DNA from: Burkholderiales bacterium PBB2
Lineage (GTDB): Bacteria; Pseudomonadota; Gammaproteobacteria; Burkholderiales; Burkholderiaceae_C
Assembly: GCA_002255955.1 (NCBI GenBank)
Contig: NKIM01000020.1
Span: 46,000 to 108,559 of the forward strand
Reading direction: 5' to 3'
DNA length: 62,560 nucleotides
The notes below the pieces were generated by a model, which made no database searches, was not told the DNA's origin, and was given only the letters and a program-made list of their open reading frames with translations. Positions 45,041 through 53,637 of the stretch are shown here, in pieces (position 1 is the first letter of the stretch; each line of letters begins with the position of its first letter). The position numbers were made by a program, and so were the translations under genes.

Positions 45041-46039
45041 TCAGGCCGCAGCGGTCATCTTGAAGATGCCAGTGGCATTGCCAGCGTCGAACTTCAGGTC
45101 GAGATCGTCGGCCACGCGCTCACGCTGGATGAACTCGTAGAACGAGCCCGGCACCACGGCGCAGATCAGGCGGCCACCGTCGAGGAACTGACGTGGCACC
45201 TCAGCGGCACGGAAGGCCGTCTGGCGCACCCGGCCCGAGGCCGAGGTCTCGATGGCCGGCTTGATCGGGCGGCCCAGGGCACGCTGGGTATCGGCCAGCT
45301 GCTCGATATCGGCCACACGGTCGGTGGCGTGGTTGAAAGCATTGCCCTCGGTCGAGATCCAGGCCATTTCAGCCGACTCGGCCAGCAGGGTCTGATAGTC
45401 CGCCCAATCGAACACCGGATGCTGGCGCTCGAAGCAGCTCAGCAGGCGTGGCAAGAGAGCCAGCGCGGTGGACCAAGGCAGGACACGATCGCGCGCCAGC
45501 TGCTCCAGCGCGGCCACCTCGGCCGGGCCCAGGGGATCGCGGCTGACGCCGATCACGCGGCTCACGGCCGATTGGAAGGCGGGCGAAAACTGCTCCGGGT
45601 GCAGCTCGGACACGAAGAACTGGGCGATGTCCTCGGCATGGTCCTGGTGGCGCCAGGCGCGGCCGGTCATCTTCAGGCGCGGCAGCGGATAGGGCTCGGC
45701 AAAAGCAAAGCCCAGCGGGCGCAGCACGCGGGTGATGGCCGCCTCGCCCGCCGGCAGGGCGCCACTGGGCCAGGCCACGGTGCGCAGGGCGCCATGGTCA
45801 AAGACGATGGGCTGGCCGGCGCGCTGCTGATCGGCGACATAAGCCGCAGCCGAAGGCACGCGCGCCACCACATCGCGGAACAAAGCCATGTTCAAGGCCT
45901 GGGCCACCTCGGCCCGGTGCACGGTGACACCCACCGGCTTCAGCAGGGCCGGAGCGACCTTGAGCTGGGAAAAAGTTTCGGTGGCCGCGGCCTCGCCCAA
46001 GGTGGCGGACAGCAGGCGGAACAAGCCGGTATCAAGCAT
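45041..46039 (-). CDS. hglS: DUF1338 2-oxoadipate dioxygenase/decarboxylase (HglS)
   Basis: Non-heme Fe(II) enzyme converting 2-oxoadipate to D-2-hydroxyglutarate in bacterial lysine catabolism. It is 332 residues. Expected metal ligands are His in VFDHGALRTV near residue 80, His in GNAFNHATDR near 236 and Glu in GSFYEFIQR near 302, in the usual spacing. TGRAWRHQDHAEDIAQFFVSELH is also typical. It sits downstream of the ALDH7 and lysine dehydrogenase-like genes, which supports the lysine assignment. The start is ATG at 46039 (MLDTGLFRLL). A 129-base gap precedes it. Confidence 0.9.
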   Translation of the reverse strand: MLDTGLFRLLSATLGEAAATETFSQLKVAPALLKPVGVTVHRAEVAQALNMALFRDVVARVPSAAAYVADQQRAGQPIVFDHGALRTVAWPSGALPAGEAAITRVLRPLGFAFAEPYPLPRLKMTGRAWRHQDHAEDIAQFFVSELHPEQFSPAFQSAVSRVIGVSRDPLGPAEVAALEQLARDRVLPWSTALALLPRLLSCFERQHPVFDWADYQTLLAESAEMAWISTEGNAFNHATDRVADIEQLADTQRALGRPIKPAIETSASGRVRQTAFRAAEVPRQFLDGGRLICAVVPGSFYEFIQRERVADDLDLKFDAGNATGIFKMTAAA

Positions 46040-46168
46040 GGTGATGCGGGAAAACTTCGGGGACAGATTCGAAAAAAAGACGGGCCAGGCACTGCCCGCC
46101 GCAACGCCCTCCCCTCCCAGGGATGGCGATGCTGGCGCGCGGTTCAAGCCCGTTCAGGCCTGGGCCGA

Positions 46169-47686
46169 TCAGATGTCGAACTTCACGCCTTGTGCCAGCG
46201 GCAGCGAGCGCGAGTAATTGACCGTGTTGGTCGTGCGGCGCATGTACGCCTTCCAGGCGTCGGAGCCTGATTCACGGCCGCCGCCGGTTTCCTTCTCGCC
46301 ACCGAAGGCACCGCCGATTTCAGCGCCCGAGGTGCCGATGTTGACGTTGGCAATGCCGCAGTCCGAACCGCTGGCCGAGACAAAGGTTTCGGCTTCGCGG
46401 ATGTCGTTGGTGAAGATGGCCGAGGACAGGCCTTGCGGCACCTCGTTCTGCAGCGCAATCGCTTCGTCCAGGGTCTTGTACTTCAGCGTGTACAGGATGG
46501 GTGCGAAGGTCTCGTGCTTGACGATGTCCGTCTGCGCCGGCATGCGCACCAGGGCCGGCGTGGCGTACCAGGCGTTCGGGTACTGGCTGGCCAGAGCGCG
46601 CTCACCACCGCTGACCTCACCGCCTTGCTCGCGCGCGGCGGCCAGAGCCTTCTGCATGGCCTCGAAGCTGGCGCCGTCAATCAGCGGGCCGATCAGGGTG
46701 CCGGCCTCGACCGGGCTGCCGATCTTGAGCTGGGCGCGGGCGCGGTCCAGGCGAGCGACCAGTTCGTCGTGGATGCTCTCGTGAATGATGACGCGGCGGG
46801 TGGTGGTGCAGCGCTGGCCGGCCGTGCCGTAGGCGCCGAACAAGATGCCGCGCACGGCCAGCTCCAAGTCAGCGCTGGGCGTGACGATGATGGCGTTGTT
46901 GCCGCCCAGCTCGAGCAGGCAACGGCCGAAGCGCGCCGCCACGCGCGGGCCGACCGCGCGACCCATGCGGGTGGAGCCGGTGGCCGAAACCAGGGCGACC
47001 TGGGGGTGGTCCACCATGGTTTCGCCGACGGCCGCGCCGCCGTTCAGCAGCTGGGACAGATGCACCGGCGCCGTGCCGCCGGCCGCGTTGTAGCGGGCCA
47101 AGGCGCGCTCGAACAGGGCTTGCGTGGCCAGGGCAGTCAGCGGGGTCTTTTCCGACGGCTTCCAGATGCAGCTGTCGCCGCAGACCAGGGCCAGGGCCGA
47201 GTTCCAGGCCCAGACAGCGACAGGGAAGTTGAAGGCCGAGATGATGCCGACCACGCCCAGGGGCAGGTACTGCTCCATCATGCGGTGGCCGGGGCGCTCG
47301 CTGGCGATGGTCAGGCCATGCAGCTGACGGCTCAGGCCGACGGCGAAGTCGCAGATGTCGATCATCTCCTGCACCTCGCCCTCGCCTTCGCTGCTGACCT
47401 TGCCGGCCTCCAGCGAGACCAGGCGGGCCAGGTCAGCCTTGTGCGCGCGCAGCTCTTCGCCGAACAGGCGCACCAGCTCGCCGCGCTTGGGCGCGGGCAC
47501 ATTCCGCCAGTCCAGGAAGGCGGCATGGGCGCGCGCCACGGCGACGCGCATGTCCTCGGCGCTGGCTTCATGGACGGCGCCGAGCGCGGCCCCGTCGATG
47601 GGCGAGCGCACGTTCAGCGTGCCGCCGGTGAAAGCCGAGGAAGGAACGCCGAGGGCGTTCAGGAGTTCAGTGATGTGCGTAGTCAT
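46169..47686 (-). CDS. amaB: ALDH7 family aldehyde dehydrogenase (2-aminoadipate semialdehyde / piperideine-6-carboxylate)
   Basis: NAD(P)-dependent oxidation of 2-aminoadipate semialdehyde (in equilibrium with piperideine-6-carboxylate) to 2-aminoadipate. It is 505 residues. Catalytic Glu in LLELGGNNAI near residue 270 and catalytic Cys in GQRCTTTRRVI near 305, with NFPVAVWAWNSALALVCGDS and KPSEKTPLTALA as NAD-binding elements. ALDH7 members have the GGNNA version seen here. It is 15 bases downstream of the lysine dehydrogenase-like gene, an arrangement that couples the two steps. Confidence 0.92.
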   Translation of the reverse strand: MTTHITELLNALGVPSSAFTGGTLNVRSPIDGAALGAVHEASAEDMRVAVARAHAAFLDWRNVPAPKRGELVRLFGEELRAHKADLARLVSLEAGKVSSEGEGEVQEMIDICDFAVGLSRQLHGLTIASERPGHRMMEQYLPLGVVGIISAFNFPVAVWAWNSALALVCGDSCIWKPSEKTPLTALATQALFERALARYNAAGGTAPVHLSQLLNGGAAVGETMVDHPQVALVSATGSTRMGRAVGPRVAARFGRCLLELGGNNAIIVTPSADLELAVRGILFGAYGTAGQRCTTTRRVIIHESIHDELVARLDRARAQLKIGSPVEAGTLIGPLIDGASFEAMQKALAAAREQGGEVSGGERALASQYPNAWYATPALVRMPAQTDIVKHETFAPILYTLKYKTLDEAIALQNEVPQGLSSAIFTNDIREAETFVSASGSDCGIANVNIGTSGAEIGGAFGGEKETGGGRESGSDAWKAYMRRTTNTVNYSRSLPLAQGVKFDI

Positions 47687-47701
47687 TGCGAGATTCTCCG
47701 C

Positions 47702-48793
47702 TCAACCGATGCTTTCCACCTGGCGCGACTGCTGGTAGGCCTTGCCGAACTCATTGGCCAGGAACTCAGGCAGCGAGACAGCTTCTTGCGAGACGAAGCC
47801 CGACTGCGGCAGCTTGCCCTGACGGAACAAGTCGACGGCGGCGCACATGCCAGCGGCGGTGGTGATCTGAATGGCCGACAGCGGGCGAGCGCCGTCGCGC
47901 TCAGCAAAAATCTTGCGGGCGAAGACTTCCTGCACCAGGCGGCCGTTCTTCATGCCCGAGACGGTCACGAAGACCAGCACCACGTCCTGCATGGTGGCTG
48001 GCATGCTCTTGCGCATGATGTCCTTGAGCAGCTCCTGGTCGTTCTTCAGGGCCAGGTCGCCCAGCAGGAATTGCATCAGGTCACGGTGACCGGGGTAGCG
48101 CACGGTCTTGTAGTCGAGGTTCTTGACCTTGCCGGCCAGGGTTTCGCACAAGGTGCCCAGGCCGCCCGAGGTGTTGAAGGCCTCGTACTCGGTGCCGTCC
48201 AGCGAGAAATGCTCCAGGCCTTCCAGCGGCAGGGCGTCGATCTTCTCACCGTCGTGGATGCATTCGCAGGGGTGGCAGTACTCGTTGATCAGGCCGTCCA
48301 CCGACCAGGTCAGGTTGTACTTCAGCGCATTGGTCGGGAAAGCGGGCAGCGCGCCGACGCGCATCTTCACATCGTTGAGGCTGTCGAAGCTCTTGGCCAG
48401 ATGGGCGGCGACGATGCCGATGAAGCCCGGGGCCAGGCCGCACTGCGGCATGAAGGCGGTGCGGGCGCCTTCGGCGATGCGCATGATTTCCTTGGTGGCG
48501 GCCACATCTTCAGTCAGGTCGAAATAGTGGCAGCCGGCTTCCAGGGCCATGTGCGCGGCGGGAATGGCCAGCTGGTAAGGCAAGGCATTGACGATGGCGT
48601 TGAAGCCCTTGACGGTGGCGGCCGCACCGGCGCCGATTTCGGCGATCACCTGGGTCTTGATGCCCTCGCCGGCCAGCACGGACAAGGCGGCAGCGTTCTT
48701 GTCAAAGACGGTCACGTCGTAGTGGCCCGAGCCGTGCAGCAGGCGGGCAATGGTTTCACCGATATGGCCTGCGCCCAGCAATGCGATCTTCAT
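47702..48793 (-). CDS. Lysine 6-dehydrogenase-like, saccharopine dehydrogenase family
   Basis: A 363-residue NAD(P) enzyme expected to oxidise lysine at the epsilon amino group to 2-aminoadipate semialdehyde. The N-terminal IALLGAGHIGETIARLLHGSGHYDVTVFDK is a Rossmann motif; ALPYQLAIPAAHMALEAGCHYFDLTED and AFMPQCGLAPGFIG are typical of the saccharopine dehydrogenase/homospermidine-like fold and of lysine 6-dehydrogenases. First gene of a three-gene operon with ALDH7 and HglS, divergent from an Lrp/AsnC gene. Exact substrate inferred from the operon. Confidence 0.87.
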   Translation of the reverse strand: MKIALLGAGHIGETIARLLHGSGHYDVTVFDKNAAALSVLAGEGIKTQVIAEIGAGAAATVKGFNAIVNALPYQLAIPAAHMALEAGCHYFDLTEDVAATKEIMRIAEGARTAFMPQCGLAPGFIGIVAAHLAKSFDSLNDVKMRVGALPAFPTNALKYNLTWSVDGLINEYCHPCECIHDGEKIDALPLEGLEHFSLDGTEYEAFNTSGGLGTLCETLAGKVKNLDYKTVRYPGHRDLMQFLLGDLALKNDQELLKDIMRKSMPATMQDVVLVFVTVSGMKNGRLVQEVFARKIFAERDGARPLSAIQITTAAGMCAAVDLFRQGKLPQSGFVSQEAVSLPEFLANEFGKAYQQSRQVESIG

Positions 48794-48842
48794 TTGATGC
48801 TCCTCAATATGCGTTGATGGCTGGCAGTCTAGGCAGGAGCGC

Positions 48843-48910
48843 TGACGAAAAAAAGCACAAGTTCGTCGGAATCAGCGCAGAAAATGACGATTCGTCAGCA
48901 CCGATCGTCA
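48843..48910. promoter_or_regulatory. Cluster of TGACGA / TCGTCA half-sites, candidate Lrp/AsnC operator
   Basis: The 141-base gap between lysine dehydrogenase and the Lrp gene has TGACGAA at 48843-48849, TTCGTC at 48862-48867, the perfect 13-base palindrome TGACGATTCGTCA at 48885-48897 and TCGTCA at 48905-48910. Lrp/AsnC octamers bind several such sites, so this probably controls both divergent genes. Confidence 0.65.
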
Positions 48911-48934
48911 ATTCGATTCAAACCAGGGTTTTTC

Positions 48935-49417
48935 ATGAGTCCAGCCATCCCTCCATCGCAGCCGCCCCGCAGCGCCGCCCAGGCCCGCGACCAGACCGAC
49001 CGCGAGCTGATCGCCCTCTTGCAGGCCAATGCCCGCGAGAGCACCGCCAATCTCGCGCGCAAGCTCGGTGTGGCGCGCACCACCGTGGTGGCGCGCCTGG
49101 CCCGGCTGGAGGCCGAAGGGGTGCTGGTCGGCTACACCGCCAAGCTCGGCTCGGACGCCGCAGACCGCGGCGTGCAGGCCTTTGTCGGCATCACCGTGCA
49201 GCCCAAGGCCGGGCGCGAGGTGGTGAAACGACTCTCGGGCCTGCCCGAGCTGCGCCAGCTGGCCTCGGTCAGCGGCGAGTTCGATTACATGGCCTTGCTG
49301 CGCGCCGAATCGACCATGCGCCTGGATGCCTTGCTCGACGAAATCGGCGAGATCGACGGCGTCATCAAGACCACCAGCTCGGTGGTGCTGGCCCTGCGCG
49401 TGGACCGCAGCGCCTGA
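48935..49417 (+). CDS. Lrp/AsnC family transcriptional regulator
   Basis: A 160-residue regulator. RDQTDRELIALLQANARESTANLARKLGVARTTVVARLARLEAEGVLVGYTAKLG is the AsnC winged helix, and VQAFVGITVQPKAGREVVKRLSGLPELRQLASVSGEFDYMALLRAESTMRLDALLDEIGEIDGV is the RAM/ligand-binding domain. ATG at 48935 (MSPAIPPSQ); an earlier in-frame ATG at 48884 would put the start inside the palindromic operator, so it is less likely. Its position opposite the lysine operon suggests lysine-responsive control of that operon. Confidence 0.92.
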   Translation: MSPAIPPSQPPRSAAQARDQTDRELIALLQANARESTANLARKLGVARTTVVARLARLEAEGVLVGYTAKLGSDAADRGVQAFVGITVQPKAGREVVKRLSGLPELRQLASVSGEFDYMALLRAESTMRLDALLDEIGEIDGVIKTTSSVVLALRVDRSA

Positions 49418-49531
49418 GCTGCGGCGCAGGCAAACAAGCCCTGCGGCACAAGCGCACAGCTGTCAGAGTCGACGCTAGCCAAGCGGCGCCGGGACGCGCT
49501 ACGCTGCACGCCTGAGAGCAATGGGGGGTCT

Positions 49532-51190
49532 GTGTCGAATCACCAGTTTGGGTCTGCGCCCCAATTCAATCTCGCCGTGGCCGGCGGTGCCACGGGGGGG
49601 CCGCTCAAGGCGCTGATCATTGATGAGGGGGAGTTGTCGCGCTCGGTGATCACCACCATGCTGCGCGATATGGGTGTGCAGCAGGTGCATGCCGTGCGCC
49701 GCCCCGAGCAGGCGCGCCGGCAGATCAAGGAAGCCGGCCATGCCTACGACATCATCATCACCGAGTTCCACTTCCGCCGCCAAAGCAACCACGACATGAG
49801 CGGCCAGGACCTGCTGGACGAACTGCGCCAGGCGCGTGGCCTGCCCATGCAGACCATCTTCATCATGGTGACGGATGAAGCGCGCTACCAGCATGTGGCC
49901 GATGCGGTCGAGGGCGCGCTCGATGATTACCTGCTCAAGCCCTTCACCGCCCGCCAGTTCGAGGAGCGGCTCCAGATCATCCTCGACCGCAAGCACGCGC
50001 TGCGCGAGGTCTTCGCGGCCATCGAGGCCAACGATTACGCCGGCGCCGCCGAGCTGTGCGAGGCCATGTTCCGCGACAGCCTGAGCTACAAGGTCTATGC
50101 CGCCCGCATCGGCTCCGAGCTCTACCTGCGCCTGAGCCAGCTCGACGCCGCACGGCGCATGTTCGAAGCCCTGCTCGAGTACAAGGCCGTGCCCTGGGCG
50201 CGCCTGGGCCTGGCCAAGATCGACCTCGGCAATGCCGACACCGCCACCGCCTGCCGCAGCCTGGAGACCCTGCTGGCCGACAACCCCAGCTATGTCGATG
50301 CCTACGATGTCTACGGCCGCGCCCTGCTGGAGAGCATGGATTTCGCTGGTGCCGTCGAGATGTTCAGCAAGGCGGTGCAGATCACGCCAGGCAATGTGGC
50401 GCGGCTGCAGAAGCTGGGCTCGCTGCAGCTCTTCCTCGGCTTCAGCGAGAACGCACTCAAGCACCTGACGGCGGCACTCAATATCGGTTCGCAATCGCGC
50501 TCGCTCGATTACCAGGGCCTGGTCGCCCTGGGCCTGGCCAGCCTCGACGAAGAAGAGCGCGAGGGCTGCGAGCGCGCTGCGCGCTTTCTGCAAGAGGCCT
50601 TGCAGAGATTCCCGGACAGCTTCCGTGTGCGCCACCTTTCGCTTTGTGCTGACGCGGTGCTGGCCCTGTCCGAGCGCCGTGCCGACCTCGCCCAGACCCT
50701 GATGCGCCAGCTGGCCGAGCAGCTGGACCACCCCGAGTTCAGCTTCGAGATGGGCTGCAATCTGGTCATGCTGATGGTGCGCAGCGCCGGCCGCCAGGCC
50801 ATGCCCGAAGCGCGCGCCTGGACCGAGCGCGTCACCCAGCGCTTTGCCGTCTCTCGCCCCCGCACCCGCATGCTGGAAATGGCCGCGGCCGCCATGCCGC
50901 CGATAGAAGCCATCGTGCGCAATGCCGCGGCCGGCATCAACGAGGCGGCGCGCGAGGCCATGTCCCATCTGGTCAGCAAGCAACACGAGCAGACCCTGCA
51001 GGCCTTGCTGGCCCTGGCACAACGCAGCTTGAACGCGCGCATCATCAATCTCGCCCATGCCACGCTCAGCCACCATGGCCAGCATCTGTCCGAGAGCTCG
51101 GTGCAGCGGCTGCGCGGCGTGATCGACGATCTGCACAGCCGCTACACCGATGGCGGCCGGCGTTTCGTCGAGCGCGAACGTCAGCTCTGA
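49532..51190 (+). CDS. Receiver-like domain fused to TPR repeats, phosphosite Asp replaced by Glu
   Basis: A 552-residue cytoplasmic protein. Residues 25-150 form a response-regulator receiver fold (LKALIIDEGELSR acidic pocket D31/E32; phosphosite position is Glu78 in DIIITEFHF; Thr in IMVTDEA; Lys in LLKPFT). Residues ~155-540 hold TPR-like helical repeats (AAELCEAMFRDSL, GSELYLRLSQLDAARRMFEALLEYK, VDAYDVYGRALLESMDFAGAVEMFSKAVQITPGN). The Glu may mimic constant phosphorylation. The start is GTG at 49532, with GGGGGGTC before it. The end overlaps the convergent hybrid kinase gene by 10 bases. Partner unknown. Confidence 0.87.
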   Translation: MSNHQFGSAPQFNLAVAGGATGGPLKALIIDEGELSRSVITTMLRDMGVQQVHAVRRPEQARRQIKEAGHAYDIIITEFHFRRQSNHDMSGQDLLDELRQARGLPMQTIFIMVTDEARYQHVADAVEGALDDYLLKPFTARQFEERLQIILDRKHALREVFAAIEANDYAGAAELCEAMFRDSLSYKVYAARIGSELYLRLSQLDAARRMFEALLEYKAVPWARLGLAKIDLGNADTATACRSLETLLADNPSYVDAYDVYGRALLESMDFAGAVEMFSKAVQITPGNVARLQKLGSLQLFLGFSENALKHLTAALNIGSQSRSLDYQGLVALGLASLDEEEREGCERAARFLQEALQRFPDSFRVRHLSLCADAVLALSERRADLAQTLMRQLAEQLDHPEFSFEMGCNLVMLMVRSAGRQAMPEARAWTERVTQRFAVSRPRTRMLEMAAAAMPPIEAIVRNAAAGINEAAREAMSHLVSKQHEQTLQALLALAQRSLNARIINLAHATLSHHGQHLSESSVQRLRGVIDDLHSRYTDGGRRFVERERQL

Positions 51191-53634
51191 GGGGAAGGCG
51201 GAGACGCGTCTTCAGGCGGCAAGGCCCAACGTTCCAGCGCCTGCTCCAGCGCCTGCAAACCAATCGGTTTGCTCAAGTGCGCGTCGCAGCCGGCAGCCAG
51301 GCATTGCTCGACATCGCGGGCAAAGGCATTGGCCGTCAGGGCCAGGATGGGCAGGCGCGGGCGGGCCATCTCGGCCTCAATGGCGCGCCAGCGCCGGGTC
51401 ACCTCCAGGCCGTCAAGCACCGGCATCTGCACATCCATCAACACCAGGTCGTACATGCCACGCTGCAGGCAGGCCAAGGCCTGCTCGCCATCACCGGCCA
51501 CCTCGATCGCATGGCCCAGCGGCGCCAGCATGGCCTCGATCACCAGCACATTGACCTCGTTGTCCTCGCACAGCAGCAAGCGCAAGGGCCGCAAGCGACG
51601 CGGCGCCAGCGGGGCGGATGCCGCAGGCGCCGGCGGCAGCTCACCCGGGGCCGGCGTCGGCTGTGCGGGCAGCGGCAGGTTCAACTCGAAACGGCTGCCC
51701 TGCCCCGGAACGCTGCTCAAACTGAGCTGACCGCCCATCATCTGCACCAGGCTGCGCGAGATGGCCAGACCCAGGCCCGTGCCGCCATACTCGCGCGAGA
51801 TGCTGGCATCGGCCTGGGTGTAGGGCTGGAAGATGCGCTCCTGCATGGCCGGGGGGATGCCGATGCCACTGTCCTGCACGGCCAGGCTCCAGCGCCCGGG
51901 CTCCAGCCGCCGCACCTCCAGGTGAACACCCCCCTGGCGCGTGAACTTGATGGCATTGCTGAGCAAATTGGCCAGCACCTGGGCCAGGCGCTGGGCATCG
52001 CCCCAGACCCAGGCCTCTACCTCGTCCGTGCAGCAAAGTTCCAGGCTCAAGCCCCGCTCGCGGGCCCGGCCCTGCTGCAAGTCGATCTGCTGGCGCAACA
52101 GCTCGCCGAGATGGAAGGCATGCGGCGACAGGCTGAGCTTGCCGGCCTCGATCTTGGCGTTGTCCAGCAGATCGTTGATCAGGGCGAAGAGCTGCTGGCC
52201 GGCGCCCTGGAAGACCTGCACATAACGGCGCTGCTCAGCGTTCAGCTCGGTGCGAGCCAGGATCTCGGCCATGCCCAACACCGCATTCATGGGTGTGCGG
52301 ATCTCGTGGCTGACATGGGCGAGGAATTCGGTCTTGGCCTGGTTGGCCGCCTCTGCAACCTCGCGGGCGTGGCGCAGCTCTCGGTGGCGCAGGCTTTGCC
52401 AGCGCTGCTCGGCCAGGCCCGCCAGCATCAGCGCCAAAACCAGGGTGGCCAGAGGACCCAGCAGCGAGGGCAGCAAGAGCTGGCTTTGCACCAACCAGAC
52501 CGCCAAACCCAAAAGCAGGGTCAGGCTGAGCGCCGTGCTGCCCAGCAGCAGGCCCCAGCGCTGCTGCGCCTGCATGGCCCGCGAGCGCGCATGCAGGACG
52601 CCCGGCACGGCCGCGAGCAGCAGCAAGACCGCCGCCCAGGCCCAGCCCGCCGGCGCCAGCACCTGGCCGCGCGCCAGCAGAGCCGAGGCCGTGGCCACAA
52701 AAGCCGAGCCGGACAAGCGCCCCTGGGGCGTGCTCACGGCATCGGCAAAGTAGGCGCTGCTGCCGACAAAGACGGTACGGCCGCGCAAGCTCTCGCGCAG
52801 GCCTGGGTCCTCACCTTGGCCCAGTGCGGCGCGCATCAGCCGGCCCCAGCTCAACTCGGGCAAGCCCTCCAGCCGGCTGGGCAGTTTGAGCTGCACCCGG
52901 CCCTGGGCATCGAGCGGCCAGCGCTGCAGCGCCTGCAAACGCTCGGGCTGCTCCTGAAGCAAGACCGCCAGTGGCAGCGCCGGCAAGACCTGACCCTGGT
53001 AGCGGTGCCACAGCGGCTGGCGACGCAGCAAACCGTCGCTGTCCAGGGGCGAGGACACCAGGCCCACCCGGCCCAGCGCCGCCGGCGCCTCGCGCAGCAG
53101 CGGCGTGGCCGGCAGCATCAGGGCATTCCAGCTCAGGCTGGGGGTACCGGGCGGCGCCGCCGACCAGGCCAGGCCTTTGAGCACCACCTGCTCCTCGCTC
53201 GGCAGGGCCGAGGGTGCCGCCTCCAGCTGCAATCCAGCGGCCGCCAACACCGAGGGTGGCCCCGTGCGCAGGGCCTGTGCCAGCTCGGCATCGCCCTCGC
53301 GCTCACCCGAGAGCACCAGATTGATCACCACCCGGCGCGCGCCGACCTGCTGCAGATAGTCCAGCAGCAAGGCATACACCGAGCGCGGATAGGGCCAATC
53401 GCCCAAGGCCGGCTGCATCTCACGCAGGGCATCATCGTCAATGTCCAGCAGCGCCAGCTCGTCCACGCGCAGCGGCTGCGCGGTCAGGCGCAGCAGGCCG
53501 TCCTCCAGCGCCAGGTCCAGAGGCCGCAAAGGGCCACTGCCCTGGGCCAGCACGATCACGCACAGCGCCAGCGGCAAAGCCAAGCAAGACGGCCCCCAGC
53601 GCCGCCAGCCGCGCCCACGTACTTCTTCAGGCAT
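51181..53634 (-). CDS. CHASE2-domain hybrid histidine kinase
   Basis: An 817-residue sensor kinase. An N-terminal helix, a CHASE2 extracytoplasmic sensor (about 45-320; [34 protein letters not shown]), then three membrane helices about 325-410, HisKA with [18 protein letters not shown] near residue 430 (phosphorylated His), HATPase ([41 protein letters not shown]) and a C-terminal receiver ([23 protein letters not shown] with Asp, LSKPI). It lies 3 bases after the LysM-FecR gene; CHASE2/FecR pairs are a recurrent envelope-sensing arrangement. Confidence 0.92.
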   Translation of the reverse strand: MPEEVRGRGWRRWGPSCLALPLALCVIVLAQGSGPLRPLDLALEDGLLRLTAQPLRVDELALLDIDDDALREMQPALGDWPYPRSVYALLLDYLQQVGARRVVINLVLSGEREGDAELAQALRTGPPSVLAAAGLQLEAAPSALPSEEQVVLKGLAWSAAPPGTPSLSWNALMLPATPLLREAPAALGRVGLVSSPLDSDGLLRRQPLWHRYQGQVLPALPLAVLLQEQPERLQALQRWPLDAQGRVQLKLPSRLEGLPELSWGRLMRAALGQGEDPGLRESLRGRTVFVGSSAYFADAVSTPQGRLSGSAFVATASALLARGQVLAPAGWAWAAVLLLLAAVPGVLHARSRAMQAQQRWGLLLGSTALSLTLLLGLAVWLVQSQLLLPSLLGPLATLVLALMLAGLAEQRWQSLRHRELRHAREVAEAANQAKTEFLAHVSHEIRTPMNAVLGMAEILARTELNAEQRRYVQVFQGAGQQLFALINDLLDNAKIEAGKLSLSPHAFHLGELLRQQIDLQQGRARERGLSLELCCTDEVEAWVWGDAQRLAQVLANLLSNAIKFTRQGGVHLEVRRLEPGRWSLAVQDSGIGIPPAMQERIFQPYTQADASISREYGGTGLGLAISRSLVQMMGGQLSLSSVPGQGSRFELNLPLPAQPTPAPGELPPAPAASAPLAPRRLRPLRLLLCEDNEVNVLVIEAMLAPLGHAIEVAGDGEQALACLQRGMYDLVLMDVQMPVLDGLEVTRRWRAIEAEMARPRLPILALTANAFARDVEQCLAAGCDAHLSKPIGLQALEQALERWALPPEDASPPSPQS

Positions 53635-53637
53635 CGA

